From Hymenobacter jeongseonensis (GTDB taxonomy: Bacteria > Bacteroidota > Bacteroidia > Cytophagales > Hymenobacteraceae), in NCBI RefSeq assembly GCF_015694725.1, contig NZ_JADQDQ010000005.1, positions 1-64,000 of the forward strand: 64,000 bases of DNA. The letters run 5' to 3'. Each line of letters starts with the position of its first letter. Position 1 is the first letter of the stretch. A program made the position numbers and the translations under genes. Shown one piece after another: positions 1-7,220 of this stretch. The notes below the pieces were generated by a model. That model was given only the letters and a program-made list of their open reading frames with translations, ran no database searches and was not told where the DNA came from.

Positions 1-806
1 GCGGCCGGCGGCGGCACCGGGAACGACGTCAGCTACGGCGTGGCCGTGGACGGCAGCGGCAACGCGTACGCGACGGGCCAGGTGGTCAATGCGGCCACCA
101 GCGCCACCGACCTTACCTCCAACCCGGCCCAACGGGTGCAGTTCGGCAGCGCGGGCCTGGTCAGCGCCACCAACAGCACCGGCGCCAACAACGACGTGTT
201 CGTGGCCAGCTACACGGCGGCCGGCACCTACCGCTGGGCCGCGGCCGGCGGCGGCACCGGGAACGACGTCAGCTACGGCGTGGCCGTGGACGGCAGCGGC
301 AACGCGTACGCGACGGGTTATGTGACCAACGCGGCCACCAGCGCCACCGACCTCGCCTCGAACCCGGCCCAACGGGTGCAGTTCGGCAACGTGGGCCTGG
401 CCAGCGCCAGCACCAATACCGTCATCAACCCCGACGTGTTCGTGGCCAGCTACACGGCCACCGGCACCTACCGCTGGGCCGCGGCCGGCGGCGGCACCGG
501 CTTCGACTTCGGCCACGGCGTGGCCGTGGACGGCAGCGGCAACGCGTACGCGACGGGTTATGTGAACAACGCGGCCACCAGCGCCACCGACCTTACCTCG
601 AACCCGGCCCAACGGGTGCAGTTCGGCGGGGCGGGCCTGGCCAGCGCCAGACCCACTACCAGCGTCAACCAGGACGTGTTCGTGGCCAGCTACACGGCCG
701 CCGGTGCCTACCGCTGGGCCGCGGCCGGCGGCGGCACCGACAGCGACATCGGCTACGGGGTGGCCGTGGACGGCAGCGGCAACGTGTACGCGACGGGCCA
801 GGTGGC
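1..806 (+). repeat. In-gene 240-bp tandem repeat, 3.3 copies
   Basis: Units begin at 1, 241, 481 and 721 (the last partial). The first 77 bases of units 1 and 2 are identical. The most variable stretch of each unit is around bases 150-190 of the unit. The repeat is exactly 80 codons and in frame. The array probably continues upstream of the window. Confidence 0.9.
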
Positions 807-2196
807 GCTGCCGGCGGTGTTTGGCAGCACCTCGGTGGCTACGCCGGTGAGCGGCACGACCTTTTTTGTGGCCCGGCTGGCCTTGCCCGCTCCCGCGCCC
901 ACGCTCACGGGCCTGAGCCCGGCGGCTGAATTACCGGGGCAGGTGGTCATGCTCACGGGCACGAACTTCACCAGCGGCAGCACCGTGCGCTTCGGCGGCA
1001 CGGCGGCCATCATGACTTTCGTCTCGGCCACGAGCCTGACGGCCACCGTGCCCGCCGGCCTAGCCGCCGGCAGCGCCCCGGTGAGCGTGACTGCGGCCGG
1101 CAGCACCACGGCCACGCAGCCCTTTGCCGCGCTGGCCGTGTACGACGGCGGCCCCCTGGACGCCTGCGCCGCCGCCGTGCCGGCCACGGCCAGCGTGGGC
1201 GACGGCACCTGGCGCTACCTGCTCAGCCCCGGCGGGCAGGTGGTGGCCGCCTACCGCTACACCGGCGCCTCGCTCGGCGACCTCTCCTTGCAGGTGCTGC
1301 GCGCCGACCCCGCCCAGCCCGTGCGCCAGGACGCACGTAGCCGCCAGTACCTCGACCGCAACTGGCACCTGACGGCCAGCGCCGGGCGCTTCGACGGCCG
1401 CACGGTGGACCTGCGCCTCTACGGCCTGGCCGCCGAGCTCACCCGCCTGCAAGCCGCCGACCCGGCCGTGACGCTGGCCACGCTGAACGCCACGCAGTAC
1501 AGCGGCCCCAACGAGGACTGCCAACTGGGCAACAACAGCGCCGTCGGCGAGCGGCGCACGCTGGCCGCCCCGGCCACGGCGCCGGCCGGCACGGCCTATT
1601 TCGTGGCCGAGCTGACCGTGGCCGACCACTTCAGCGAGTTCTACCTGACCGGCAGCGCCGCCCCGCTGCCCGTGGAGCTGGCGGCCTTCACGGCCACGGC
1701 CGAAGGCAACCGCACCGTGCGCCTGGTCTGGGCCACGGCCTCGGAAACCAACAGCCAGTCGTTTGAGGTGGAGCGCAGCCTGGACGGGCGCACGTTCGAG
1801 CGGGTGGGCACAGTAGCCGCGGCGGGCAGCAGCAGCGCCCCGCGCACGTACGGCTGGCTCGATGCGCAACTGCCGGCTAGTGCCGGGCTGCTCTACTACC
1901 GCCTGCGGCAGGTGGATGCGGACGGTACAGCAGCCTACTCGCCGGTGCGGGCCATCGCGCTGTCGGGCCCGGCGGCCCGTGGCCTGGCCCTGGTGCCCAA
2001 CCCGGCCCGGGCAACCACGCTGACCGGCGCGGTAGCCGGTGCCGCGGTGCAGGTGGTTGATGCGCTGGGACGCGTGGTACTCACCGCCACGGCCGACACG
2101 GCGGGCACGACGGCGCTGGTGCTGCCAGCCCACTTGCCAGCGGGCGTGTACGTGGTGCGTAGCGGCGCCCGGGCTGTGCGCCTGGCCGTGGAATAA
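1..2196 (+). CDS. T9SS-exported protein with 80-residue repeats, TIG domain and C-terminal sorting domain (5' end outside window)
   Basis: The reading frame is open from base 1, so the N-terminus and any signal peptide lie upstream. The first ~810 bases encode three full 80-residue repeats and part of a fourth, each with a G.D..YGVAVDGSGNAYATG core typical of SBBP-type beta-propeller repeats, followed by VFVASYTA.G.YRW. An IPT/TIG-like Ig fold follows (about 895-1120; PTLTGLSPAAELPGQ...GTNF). The middle part (about 1140-1970) includes a segment beginning LPVELAAFTATAEGN that commonly precedes sorting domains in this phylum. The last ~70 residues (ALVPNPA...LPAGVYVVR...) match the T9SS type A sorting domain. 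Known role of this domain: export across the outer membrane and surface attachment or release. The ligand or substrate is not evident; an adhesin-like surface protein is an inference. A hairpin terminator follows the stop. Confidence 0.85.
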   Translation, partial: AAGGGTGNDVSYGVAVDGSGNAYATGQVVNAATSATDLTSNPAQRVQFGSAGLVSATNSTGANNDVFVASYTAAGTYRWAAAGGGTGNDVSYGVAVDGSGNAYATGYVTNAATSATDLASNPAQRVQFGNVGLASASTNTVINPDVFVASYTATGTYRWAAAGGGTGFDFGHGVAVDGSGNAYATGYVNNAATSATDLTSNPAQRVQFGGAGLASARPTTSVNQDVFVASYTAAGAYRWAAAGGGTDSDIGYGVAVDGSGNVYATGQVALPAVFGSTSVATPVSGTTFFVARLALPAPAPTLTGLSPAAELPGQVVMLTGTNFTSGSTVRFGGTAAIMTFVSATSLTATVPAGLAAGSAPVSVTAAGSTTATQPFAALAVYDGGPLDACAAAVPATASVGDGTWRYLLSPGGQVVAAYRYTGASLGDLSLQVLRADPAQPVRQDARSRQYLDRNWHLTASAGRFDGRTVDLRLYGLAAELTRLQAADPAVTLATLNATQYSGPNEDCQLGNNSAVGERRTLAAPATAPAGTAYFVAELTVADHFSEFYLTGSAAPLPVELAAFTATAEGNRTVRLVWATASETNSQSFEVERSLDGRTFERVGTVAAAGSSSAPRTYGWLDAQLPASAGLLYYRLRQVDADGTAAYSPVRAIALSGPAARGLALVPNPARATTLTGAVAGAAVQVVDALGRVVLTATADTAGTTALVLPAHLPAGVYVVRSGARAVRLAVE

Positions 2197-2215
2197 GGCC
2201 TTGGCTTTGACTAGC

Positions 2216-2256
2216 GAAAGCGCCGGCGTCTCCTGACGCTGGCGCTTTCTTTTTTC
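2216..2256 (+). terminator. Rho-independent terminator after the T9SS protein gene
   Basis: Stem arms 2217-2230 and 2235-2248 (core GCGCCGGCGTC / GACGCTGGCGC) with a 4-nt loop TCCT, followed by a T-rich run. It lies 20 bases after the stop codon. Confidence 0.85.
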
Positions 2257-2361
2257 TGAATGAAGGAAGCCCCTCCTGCCTGCATCAGAGCCGTTAGGGG
2301 ATGCTTTTTGACATAAAAAAGATGAGGCTTAGAGTTTACGAAAACGGTGGATTTTATTTAC

Positions 2362-2403
2362 TTAAACAGAAAAGGCGTTCTATAGAACGCCTTTTCTGTT
2401 TAA
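2362..2403 (-). terminator. Terminator of the GH31 gene (perfect 42-bp palindrome)
   Basis: Perfect inverted repeat with 19-nt arms and a TATA loop, A/T-rich at its outer ends and with GGCGTTC/GAACGCC at its centre. It lies 12 bases past the GH31 stop codon on the minus strand and could work in both directions. Confidence 0.85.
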
Positions 2404-2415
2404 CGACTTAGAAAC

Positions 2416-4908
2416 TTAAGCAGCAGGAATAGCGGGAGCAACAGGGACAATTTCTTTCACCACTACCGGCGGCACCACGCTCACCCGTACCTCGCCGAAG
2501 CCAACGGGAACCACGAGGCTGGGCAACTTCAGGCCGGTTTCCAAGGTAGCTTCCGCTACTTTGGCGGCTTGGCCGTCGGTGGTGGCGGTGAGGGGGCCAG
2601 CCACGCCGTGCAGCACCACGCGGTAGGTGGCGTAGCTTGGCAGGAAGTCACCTTCGATGGCCTGGGTGATGGTCAGGCCGGTTTCGGTGCCGGTGACGGT
2701 GAAACGGCGCAGGGTTTTGTGGCCGTCCTCGTAGGCGTAGCCTTCGCCGCCGTCGTCGTAGAGGATGCTTTCCAAGGTGCCGTTTTTGTAGTAGACGTGC
2801 AGGGTGAGCTCCTCAATGGCGTGTTCGCCCACGTATTGCAGCACGGGCTGCATGGGCAGCACGGCGCCGGCTTTCACAAACAAGGGAATGCGGGTGAGGT
2901 CGGCATTGGCCCAGACTTCGCTGCCGCCGGCGGTGGGGGCGTCGGTCCAGTAGTAGAACCAGTCGCCGCGGGGCAGGTACATCCAGCGGCCTTCGGCGCC
3001 AGGCTGGGTGATGGGGCAGATGAGCAGGTTGTCGCCGAGGCCAAATTCGGCCATGCGCAGGTAGGTTTCGGTGTCGTTCTGGTCGAGGAACGTGAGCGGG
3101 CGCAGCATGGGCGTGCCTGCCGTGGCGTACTGCCAGAACGTGGTGTACATGTAAGGCAGCAGGCGGTAGCGCAACTCAATAAAGTGCCGCGCCAGGCTCG
3201 TGTACGGCTCGCCGAAGCTCCAGGGCTCCTGGTCGCCGTGGTCGCCGGAAGAGTGCGTGCGGAAGAACGGGTGGAAGGCGCCAAGGGCAATCCAGCGGGC
3301 ATAGAGCTCGCCGGTGGGCGTGTCGACGAAGCCACCGATATCGCTGCCAATGAAGCTGAAGCCCGAAATGCTCAGGCGCTGGCACTGGATGTTGGCCAGC
3401 CAGAGGTGCTCCCAAGAGGCAATGTTGTCGCCGGTCCAGCCCGAAGAATAGCGCTGGCCGCCGCTGTATGTACTGCGCGTGATGGTGAACGGCCGGTTGG
3501 GGTAGCAGAACTGCTTCATGCCCTGGGCCGTGGCGCGGGCCATCTGCATGCCGTAGATGTTGTGGGCTTTCTGGTGCGAGGCGTGGTGGCCGTCGTAGTT
3601 GAAGCGCACATCGGGCGGGAAGGTACCTTTTTCGAACACCGCGGGCTCGTTCATATCGTTCCACACGCCCTTCACGCCGATGTCCTGCACCAGTTCTTTG
3701 AACAGGCCGGCCCACCACTCGCGCACGTCGGGATTGGTGAAATCGGGGAAATTGCAGAGGCCGGGCCACACCGAACCCTTCATCAGCGGGCCATCGGCGC
3801 GGCGGCAGAAGTAGTCGTTGGCAATGCCCTCCTGGTACACCGAGTAGTCGGGGTCGACCTTAATGCCGGGGTCGATGATAACCACGAGCTTAAAGCCGTC
3901 CTCGGCCAGCTCCTCCACCATGCGCTTGGGCTCCGGGAAATGCTCCTTGCTCCAGGTGAAGCAGCGGTAGCCCTCCATGTAGTCGATGTCGAGGTAAATG
4001 GCATCGCAGGGAATCTTGCGGTCGCGCAGGCCGCTCGTGATTTCCTTCACGTTGCTCTCCGGGAAGTAGCTCCACTTGCACTGGTGGTAGCCCAGTGTCC
4101 AGAGCGGGGGCAGCTCGGGCGGACACGTGAGCAGGGTGTACTCCTCGGTCACCTCCATTAGGGTGGGGCCGTAGATGAAGTAGTAGTTCATCTCGCCGCC
4201 CTGGCTCCAAAAGCTGGTCACGTCGGCACGCTCGGCCGCAAAGTCGAAGCTGGCTTTGAAGGTGTTATCGAAGAAAATGCCGTGGGCAATTTTCTGGTGC
4301 AGCACGTGGTAGAACGGGATGTTCTTGTACAGCGGGTCGGAGCCCTTGGTGTAGCCGTAGGTGTCGGAGCCCCAGTTGGTGAAGCGCTTGCCGCGCAGGT
4401 TCATGTTGTCGGGCTTGTCGCCGAGGCCGTAGTAGTGCACGCCGGCGGGCACGTGCTTGCTCATTTTCACGATGTCGTTGCCGGTGTCGTAGTCGTATTC
4501 CCAGTGGAAGCCCTTTTCGTCGTCGCTCAGGATGGAGCCAGAGCGGTCGAGCACGCGCGTTTTCAGGTTTTCCTTCTGAATAATGCAGATGAGCCGCTCG
4601 GTGGTGATGCGGTAATGGTCGGATTTCTCCTTGAACTCCAGGAATTCGGGCTCGGGCCGGGGCCGGCCGTCGGCGGGCACGGCGTAGGAAAAGTCGGGCG
4701 AGAGCGGGCCGTCGGTGAGGTAGCGGAAGCGCAGGATTTTATCGCTGAGCACGTACACCACCAAGCGCACGCCATTCTGGCAATTAAATAGGAAGCGGTT
4801 GCCATCGAGTTGGTCGGCCCGAATAATTTCGCCCGGATAATGTTCCTGGTGGCTTTGCGCCGCCAGGTCGTTCACCATGTAGTTATTTTCCTGAATCGTG
4901 GTATCCAT
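2416..4908 (-). CDS. GH31 family alpha-glucosidase
   Basis: An 830-residue glycoside hydrolase of family 31, predicted to release glucose from the non-reducing end of alpha-glucosides. Domain order: N-terminal beta-sandwich (about 25-245), (beta/alpha)8 barrel (about 265-600) and C-terminal beta domains including a DUF5110-like part. The nucleophile is Asp418 in WNDMNEP and the acid/base is Asp494 in WTGDN. No signal peptide is visible, so it is probably cytoplasmic, unlike the GH31 at 34451. The C-terminus ends in a Val/Pro-rich tail (VVKEIVPVAPAIPAA). The ATG at 4906-4908 begins MDTTIQENNYM; an internal Met at residue 11 is an alternative start. The gene is monocistronic by context: divergent from the gene at 5125 and followed by its own terminator. 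Linear alpha-1,4 oligosaccharides are the likeliest substrate, but GH31 also covers other alpha-glycosidases. Confidence 0.93.
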   Translation of the reverse strand: MDTTIQENNYMVNDLAAQSHQEHYPGEIIRADQLDGNRFLFNCQNGVRLVVYVLSDKILRFRYLTDGPLSPDFSYAVPADGRPRPEPEFLEFKEKSDHYRITTERLICIIQKENLKTRVLDRSGSILSDDEKGFHWEYDYDTGNDIVKMSKHVPAGVHYYGLGDKPDNMNLRGKRFTNWGSDTYGYTKGSDPLYKNIPFYHVLHQKIAHGIFFDNTFKASFDFAAERADVTSFWSQGGEMNYYFIYGPTLMEVTEEYTLLTCPPELPPLWTLGYHQCKWSYFPESNVKEITSGLRDRKIPCDAIYLDIDYMEGYRCFTWSKEHFPEPKRMVEELAEDGFKLVVIIDPGIKVDPDYSVYQEGIANDYFCRRADGPLMKGSVWPGLCNFPDFTNPDVREWWAGLFKELVQDIGVKGVWNDMNEPAVFEKGTFPPDVRFNYDGHHASHQKAHNIYGMQMARATAQGMKQFCYPNRPFTITRSTYSGGQRYSSGWTGDNIASWEHLWLANIQCQRLSISGFSFIGSDIGGFVDTPTGELYARWIALGAFHPFFRTHSSGDHGDQEPWSFGEPYTSLARHFIELRYRLLPYMYTTFWQYATAGTPMLRPLTFLDQNDTETYLRMAEFGLGDNLLICPITQPGAEGRWMYLPRGDWFYYWTDAPTAGGSEVWANADLTRIPLFVKAGAVLPMQPVLQYVGEHAIEELTLHVYYKNGTLESILYDDGGEGYAYEDGHKTLRRFTVTGTETGLTITQAIEGDFLPSYATYRVVLHGVAGPLTATTDGQAAKVAEATLETGLKLPSLVVPVGFGEVRVSVVPPVVVKEIVPVAPAIPAA

Positions 4909-4952
4909 AAAGTTATTCTAAGCAAAAGGCAAAGTCGGCAGTAAAACCGGGC

Positions 4953-4976
4953 AAAAAAAGACCGGCTGAGCCGGTT
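4953..4976 (-). terminator. Terminator-like hairpin in the leader of the GH31 gene
   Basis: On the minus strand an ACCGGCTCAGCCGGT hairpin is followed by T7. It lies 45 bases upstream of the GH31 start, and no minus-strand gene ends here. A downstream CCGGTT (about 4946-4951) could pair with the first arm instead. It may be an attenuator or an insulating terminator for a transcript not otherwise recognised. Confidence 0.45.
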
Positions 4977-5124
4977 AAGCGAGCGATAAGTACGCAAGTT
5001 ACTTTTTCCCGGCCGGCTGTTCCCAACTTTTTAGCCAATATGTGGGCCGGCTGGCGTAGCATTGAGGACTGAACGCCGCCGCCGCCGCCGCGGGTGTGCC
5101 CAGCGTCCAGCTTTTGCCCTCCAA

Positions 5125-6456
5125 ATGCACCCCATGACCGCGCCCAACTTTTCTGTACTGCTGCTGGCCTGGGACGACGCCGACCCCAGCGTGGCTGTGC
5201 TGGGCGGCTCGGCCCTGCCTCCTACCCTGCCGCTCGTGTACCAACTGGCCACCCAGCACCCCGTGCTGGCCGTGTACCCCACCCTGCCCGCGAGCGAAGC
5301 AGCGGCCGGACAAGCACCCGAGAAACAACCAGATACGGCAGCACCCACCTCCGCCGCAGTAGCAGAAAGTGAAGCCCGCCCAACCGAGCCCCTGGATGTA
5401 TTAACTACCACCGAGGCAACTCCCGGCCTGCGGCGGCTGCCCGGGCCCGGTTTTGCCTCCACGGCGGCAGCCACCGAGCCAGCGTTTGGGTCGCGCATCA
5501 TCGGCCTAAACGACTTGGCTTCGAATAGCGCGGCCGCCTTGCCGATGCCATTGGCCGATGCCCCCGAGGATGCCAAGGCCCAGGCCCGCGCGCTGGCCCA
5601 CAACCAATGGCCCACCGGCCTGGGCGCCCGCGAACTCCCGCAGTGGGCGGCCCCCGCCGCTCCCTACATCGGGGCCAGCACCGAGGCGGCCCTGCTGCCC
5701 CACATGCCACAAAACCCCACGCCAGGCACTTTCCAAACGGTGCGCGAAGCCGCCGACTTGTTGTCCGGAGCCGGAATCACACCGGCTGCTGCCACCTCGG
5801 CTGCCGGCACCGCATTGCGCTCCCGAGCCACTGCCCAAGCCGGCGATTTGAGCTTTGACCCCGACCCCGAGCTGCCCACGGTAATGCATCTGGCTCCTTT
5901 CGGTGAGGGAATGACGGAGCCCGGCACCAGCGAGGCCGCTGCCCTTTTGGCTCCGGAGGATGATATTACGCTAGCCGCGCCGCAGGATTCGGCCCCCAGC
6001 GCACCGCCTGAGGAGAAACTACCGGCCGCATCGGCAAGTCCCGCCCCCGTTCCCCTCCTCCTGATGCCCGTGCTGGATGGATTGAATTTCCGCATTATTC
6101 AGTATGCCCGCCGGGCCGCGCAACTGGTGCGCGGACGCTCTGATTTTGGCGTCATCTACGCGCCCAACTGGCCCGCTTGGCTGGCAGCGCTCGAAATCCG
6201 CAACAGCACGGGCCAGCCCCTGGTGCTGTACATCGCCAGCATGGCCACCGACATTGCCGGGCCGGCCGAGCGCGGCTGGCTCCTCGAAATGGAACGCATG
6301 ACCCTGCGCCGGGCCCACGTTATTCTGGTGCCGAACGAGGACCTGCGGCAGCGCCTCGACGCCGAGTACGGCGGGGCCATTGGCGAAGTGCGGGTGGTGG
6401 CGGCCGCGGATGAGGCAACCGTGCAACGCGTGTTGAGCGAAGTGGCTCAGGGCTAA
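5125..6456 (+). CDS. GT-B-like half protein with long low-complexity middle; possible glycosyltransferase remnant or partner
   Basis: About 440 residues. The start is ATG 5125 or ATG 5134 (MTAPNFSVLLLAWDD); the frame is open further upstream only from a TTG. The N-terminal ~50 residues (SVLLLAWDD...PLVYQLATQHPVLAVYP) and the C-terminal ~130 residues (FRIIQYARRAAQLV...DFGVIYAPNWPAWLAALEIR...PLVLYIASM...RRAHVILVPNEDLRQRL...EVRVV) resemble the two parts of the acceptor-side Rossmann domain of GT4/GT5 enzymes such as glycogen synthase. They are separated by ~260 residues rich in Ala, Pro, Thr and Glu. The nucleotide-sugar-binding C-domain of a GT-B enzyme is absent, so catalysis is doubtful. It is divergent from GH31 and near other alpha-glucan enzymes, which fits a glycogen-related role. 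That role is inference. Confidence 0.6.
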   Translation: MHPMTAPNFSVLLLAWDDADPSVAVLGGSALPPTLPLVYQLATQHPVLAVYPTLPASEAAAGQAPEKQPDTAAPTSAAVAESEARPTEPLDVLTTTEATPGLRRLPGPGFASTAAATEPAFGSRIIGLNDLASNSAAALPMPLADAPEDAKAQARALAHNQWPTGLGARELPQWAAPAAPYIGASTEAALLPHMPQNPTPGTFQTVREAADLLSGAGITPAAATSAAGTALRSRATAQAGDLSFDPDPELPTVMHLAPFGEGMTEPGTSEAAALLAPEDDITLAAPQDSAPSAPPEEKLPAASASPAPVPLLLMPVLDGLNFRIIQYARRAAQLVRGRSDFGVIYAPNWPAWLAALEIRNSTGQPLVLYIASMATDIAGPAERGWLLEMERMTLRRAHVILVPNEDLRQRLDAEYGGAIGEVRVVAAADEATVQRVLSEVAQG

Positions 6457-6511
6457 CCCAACTACCGCTTGGGGTCCTGCTTTCAGCATCGCGAAGCGCT
6501 TTGTGTGGCGT

Positions 6512-6518
6512 TACTTTG
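6512..6518 (+). promoter_or_regulatory. Possible -7 promoter element for the gene at 6561
   Basis: TACTTTG, one base shorter than the Bacteroidota consensus TAnnTTTG, 42 bases before the start codon. No convincing -33 element is visible. Confidence 0.35.
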
Positions 6519-6560
6519 CTTCGGCAATTCTTAACCAACCCACACAACCCCACCGCCCCT

Positions 6561-7031
6561 ATGCAGCCTGAACACGAATTTGAAGCCATTCTGGAAGCCG
6601 GCGAAGGCGACGGCGGCGTTTTTGTCGTGATTCCCTTTAGCGTGGCCGAGGTGTATGGCACGCGGGGCCGGGTGCCCGTGCAGGCCACCTTCGACGGCTA
6701 TCCCTACCAAGGCAGCATCGTGCCCATCGGCGACGGCCACCACGCCTTGCTCCTGCTCAAGCAAATCCGCCGCGCCATCGACAAAACGATTGGCGATACA
6801 GTGCGCGTCACCTTTTCGCGAGACGCAACCGAGCGCAAAATGGAAGCCCCGGCCGACCTGGCCGAAAAGCTAGCTGAAAACCCCAAAGCCGCCGCTTACT
6901 TCGCCAAGCTTTCTTACACCAACCAGCGCGAGTACGTGCGCTGGCTCGAAGGTGCCAAAAAGCCCGAAACCCGCACCCGCCGCCTCACCGAAACGGTGGA
7001 AATGCTGACACAGGGCCGCAAACGCGCCTAA
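6561..7031 (+). CDS. DUF1905 / YdeI-OmpD-associated family protein
   Basis: 156 residues from ATG 6561 (MQPEHEFEAILEAGEGDGG). The longer frame from 6501 has no support. The N-terminal ~85 residues fit DUF1905, a small beta-barrel-like domain (VFVVIPFSVAEVYGTRGRVPVQATFDGYPY...). The C-terminal ~60 residues fit the YdeI/OmpD-associated helical region (AYFAKLSYTNQREYVRWLEGAKKPETRTRR). This two-part architecture is common in Bacteroidota and the biochemical role is not established; some relatives carry a bacteriocin-protection annotation, which I would not transfer. Likely cytoplasmic. It stands alone between the GT-B-like gene and a palindromic repeat. Confidence 0.8.
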   Translation: MQPEHEFEAILEAGEGDGGVFVVIPFSVAEVYGTRGRVPVQATFDGYPYQGSIVPIGDGHHALLLLKQIRRAIDKTIGDTVRVTFSRDATERKMEAPADLAEKLAENPKAAAYFAKLSYTNQREYVRWLEGAKKPETRTRRLTETVEMLTQGRKRA

Positions 7032-7071
7032 TGTAGAATGCGACACGTAACGCAAGGAGCAACCCTAAACG

Positions 7072-7154
7072 GTCATGCAGAGCGCAGCGAAGCATCTCGC
7101 GTGGGGTAGTAATTAGTAGTCGCACGCGAGATGCTTCGCTCCGCTATACATGAC
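7072..7154. repeat. Intergenic palindromic repeat, copy 1
   Basis: Starts GTCATGCAGAGC and ends CATGAC. The inner arms 7086-7103 and 7123-7140 are a perfect 18-bp inverted repeat containing GCGAAGCATCT. The outer part is degenerate. Same family as the copies near 17317, 41229, 50329, 57773 and 61095. Confidence 0.85.
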
Positions 7155-7220
7155 GGCGTTTTTACATCGGGGCTATTTTTCCGTAACCGTTCTTCCTGTC
7201 CAATTCCCACCCGCTTTCCA

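Noticed and set aside
5062..5124. N-terminal extension of the GT-B-like protein from a TTG
   Set aside because: It would encode a run of Arg from a CCG/GCC repeat; the ATGs at 5125 and 5134 precede the first plausible beta strand.
7131..7220. Upstream start for the exported GH13 gene
   Set aside because: It lies within the palindromic repeat, and the signal peptide begins at 7221.
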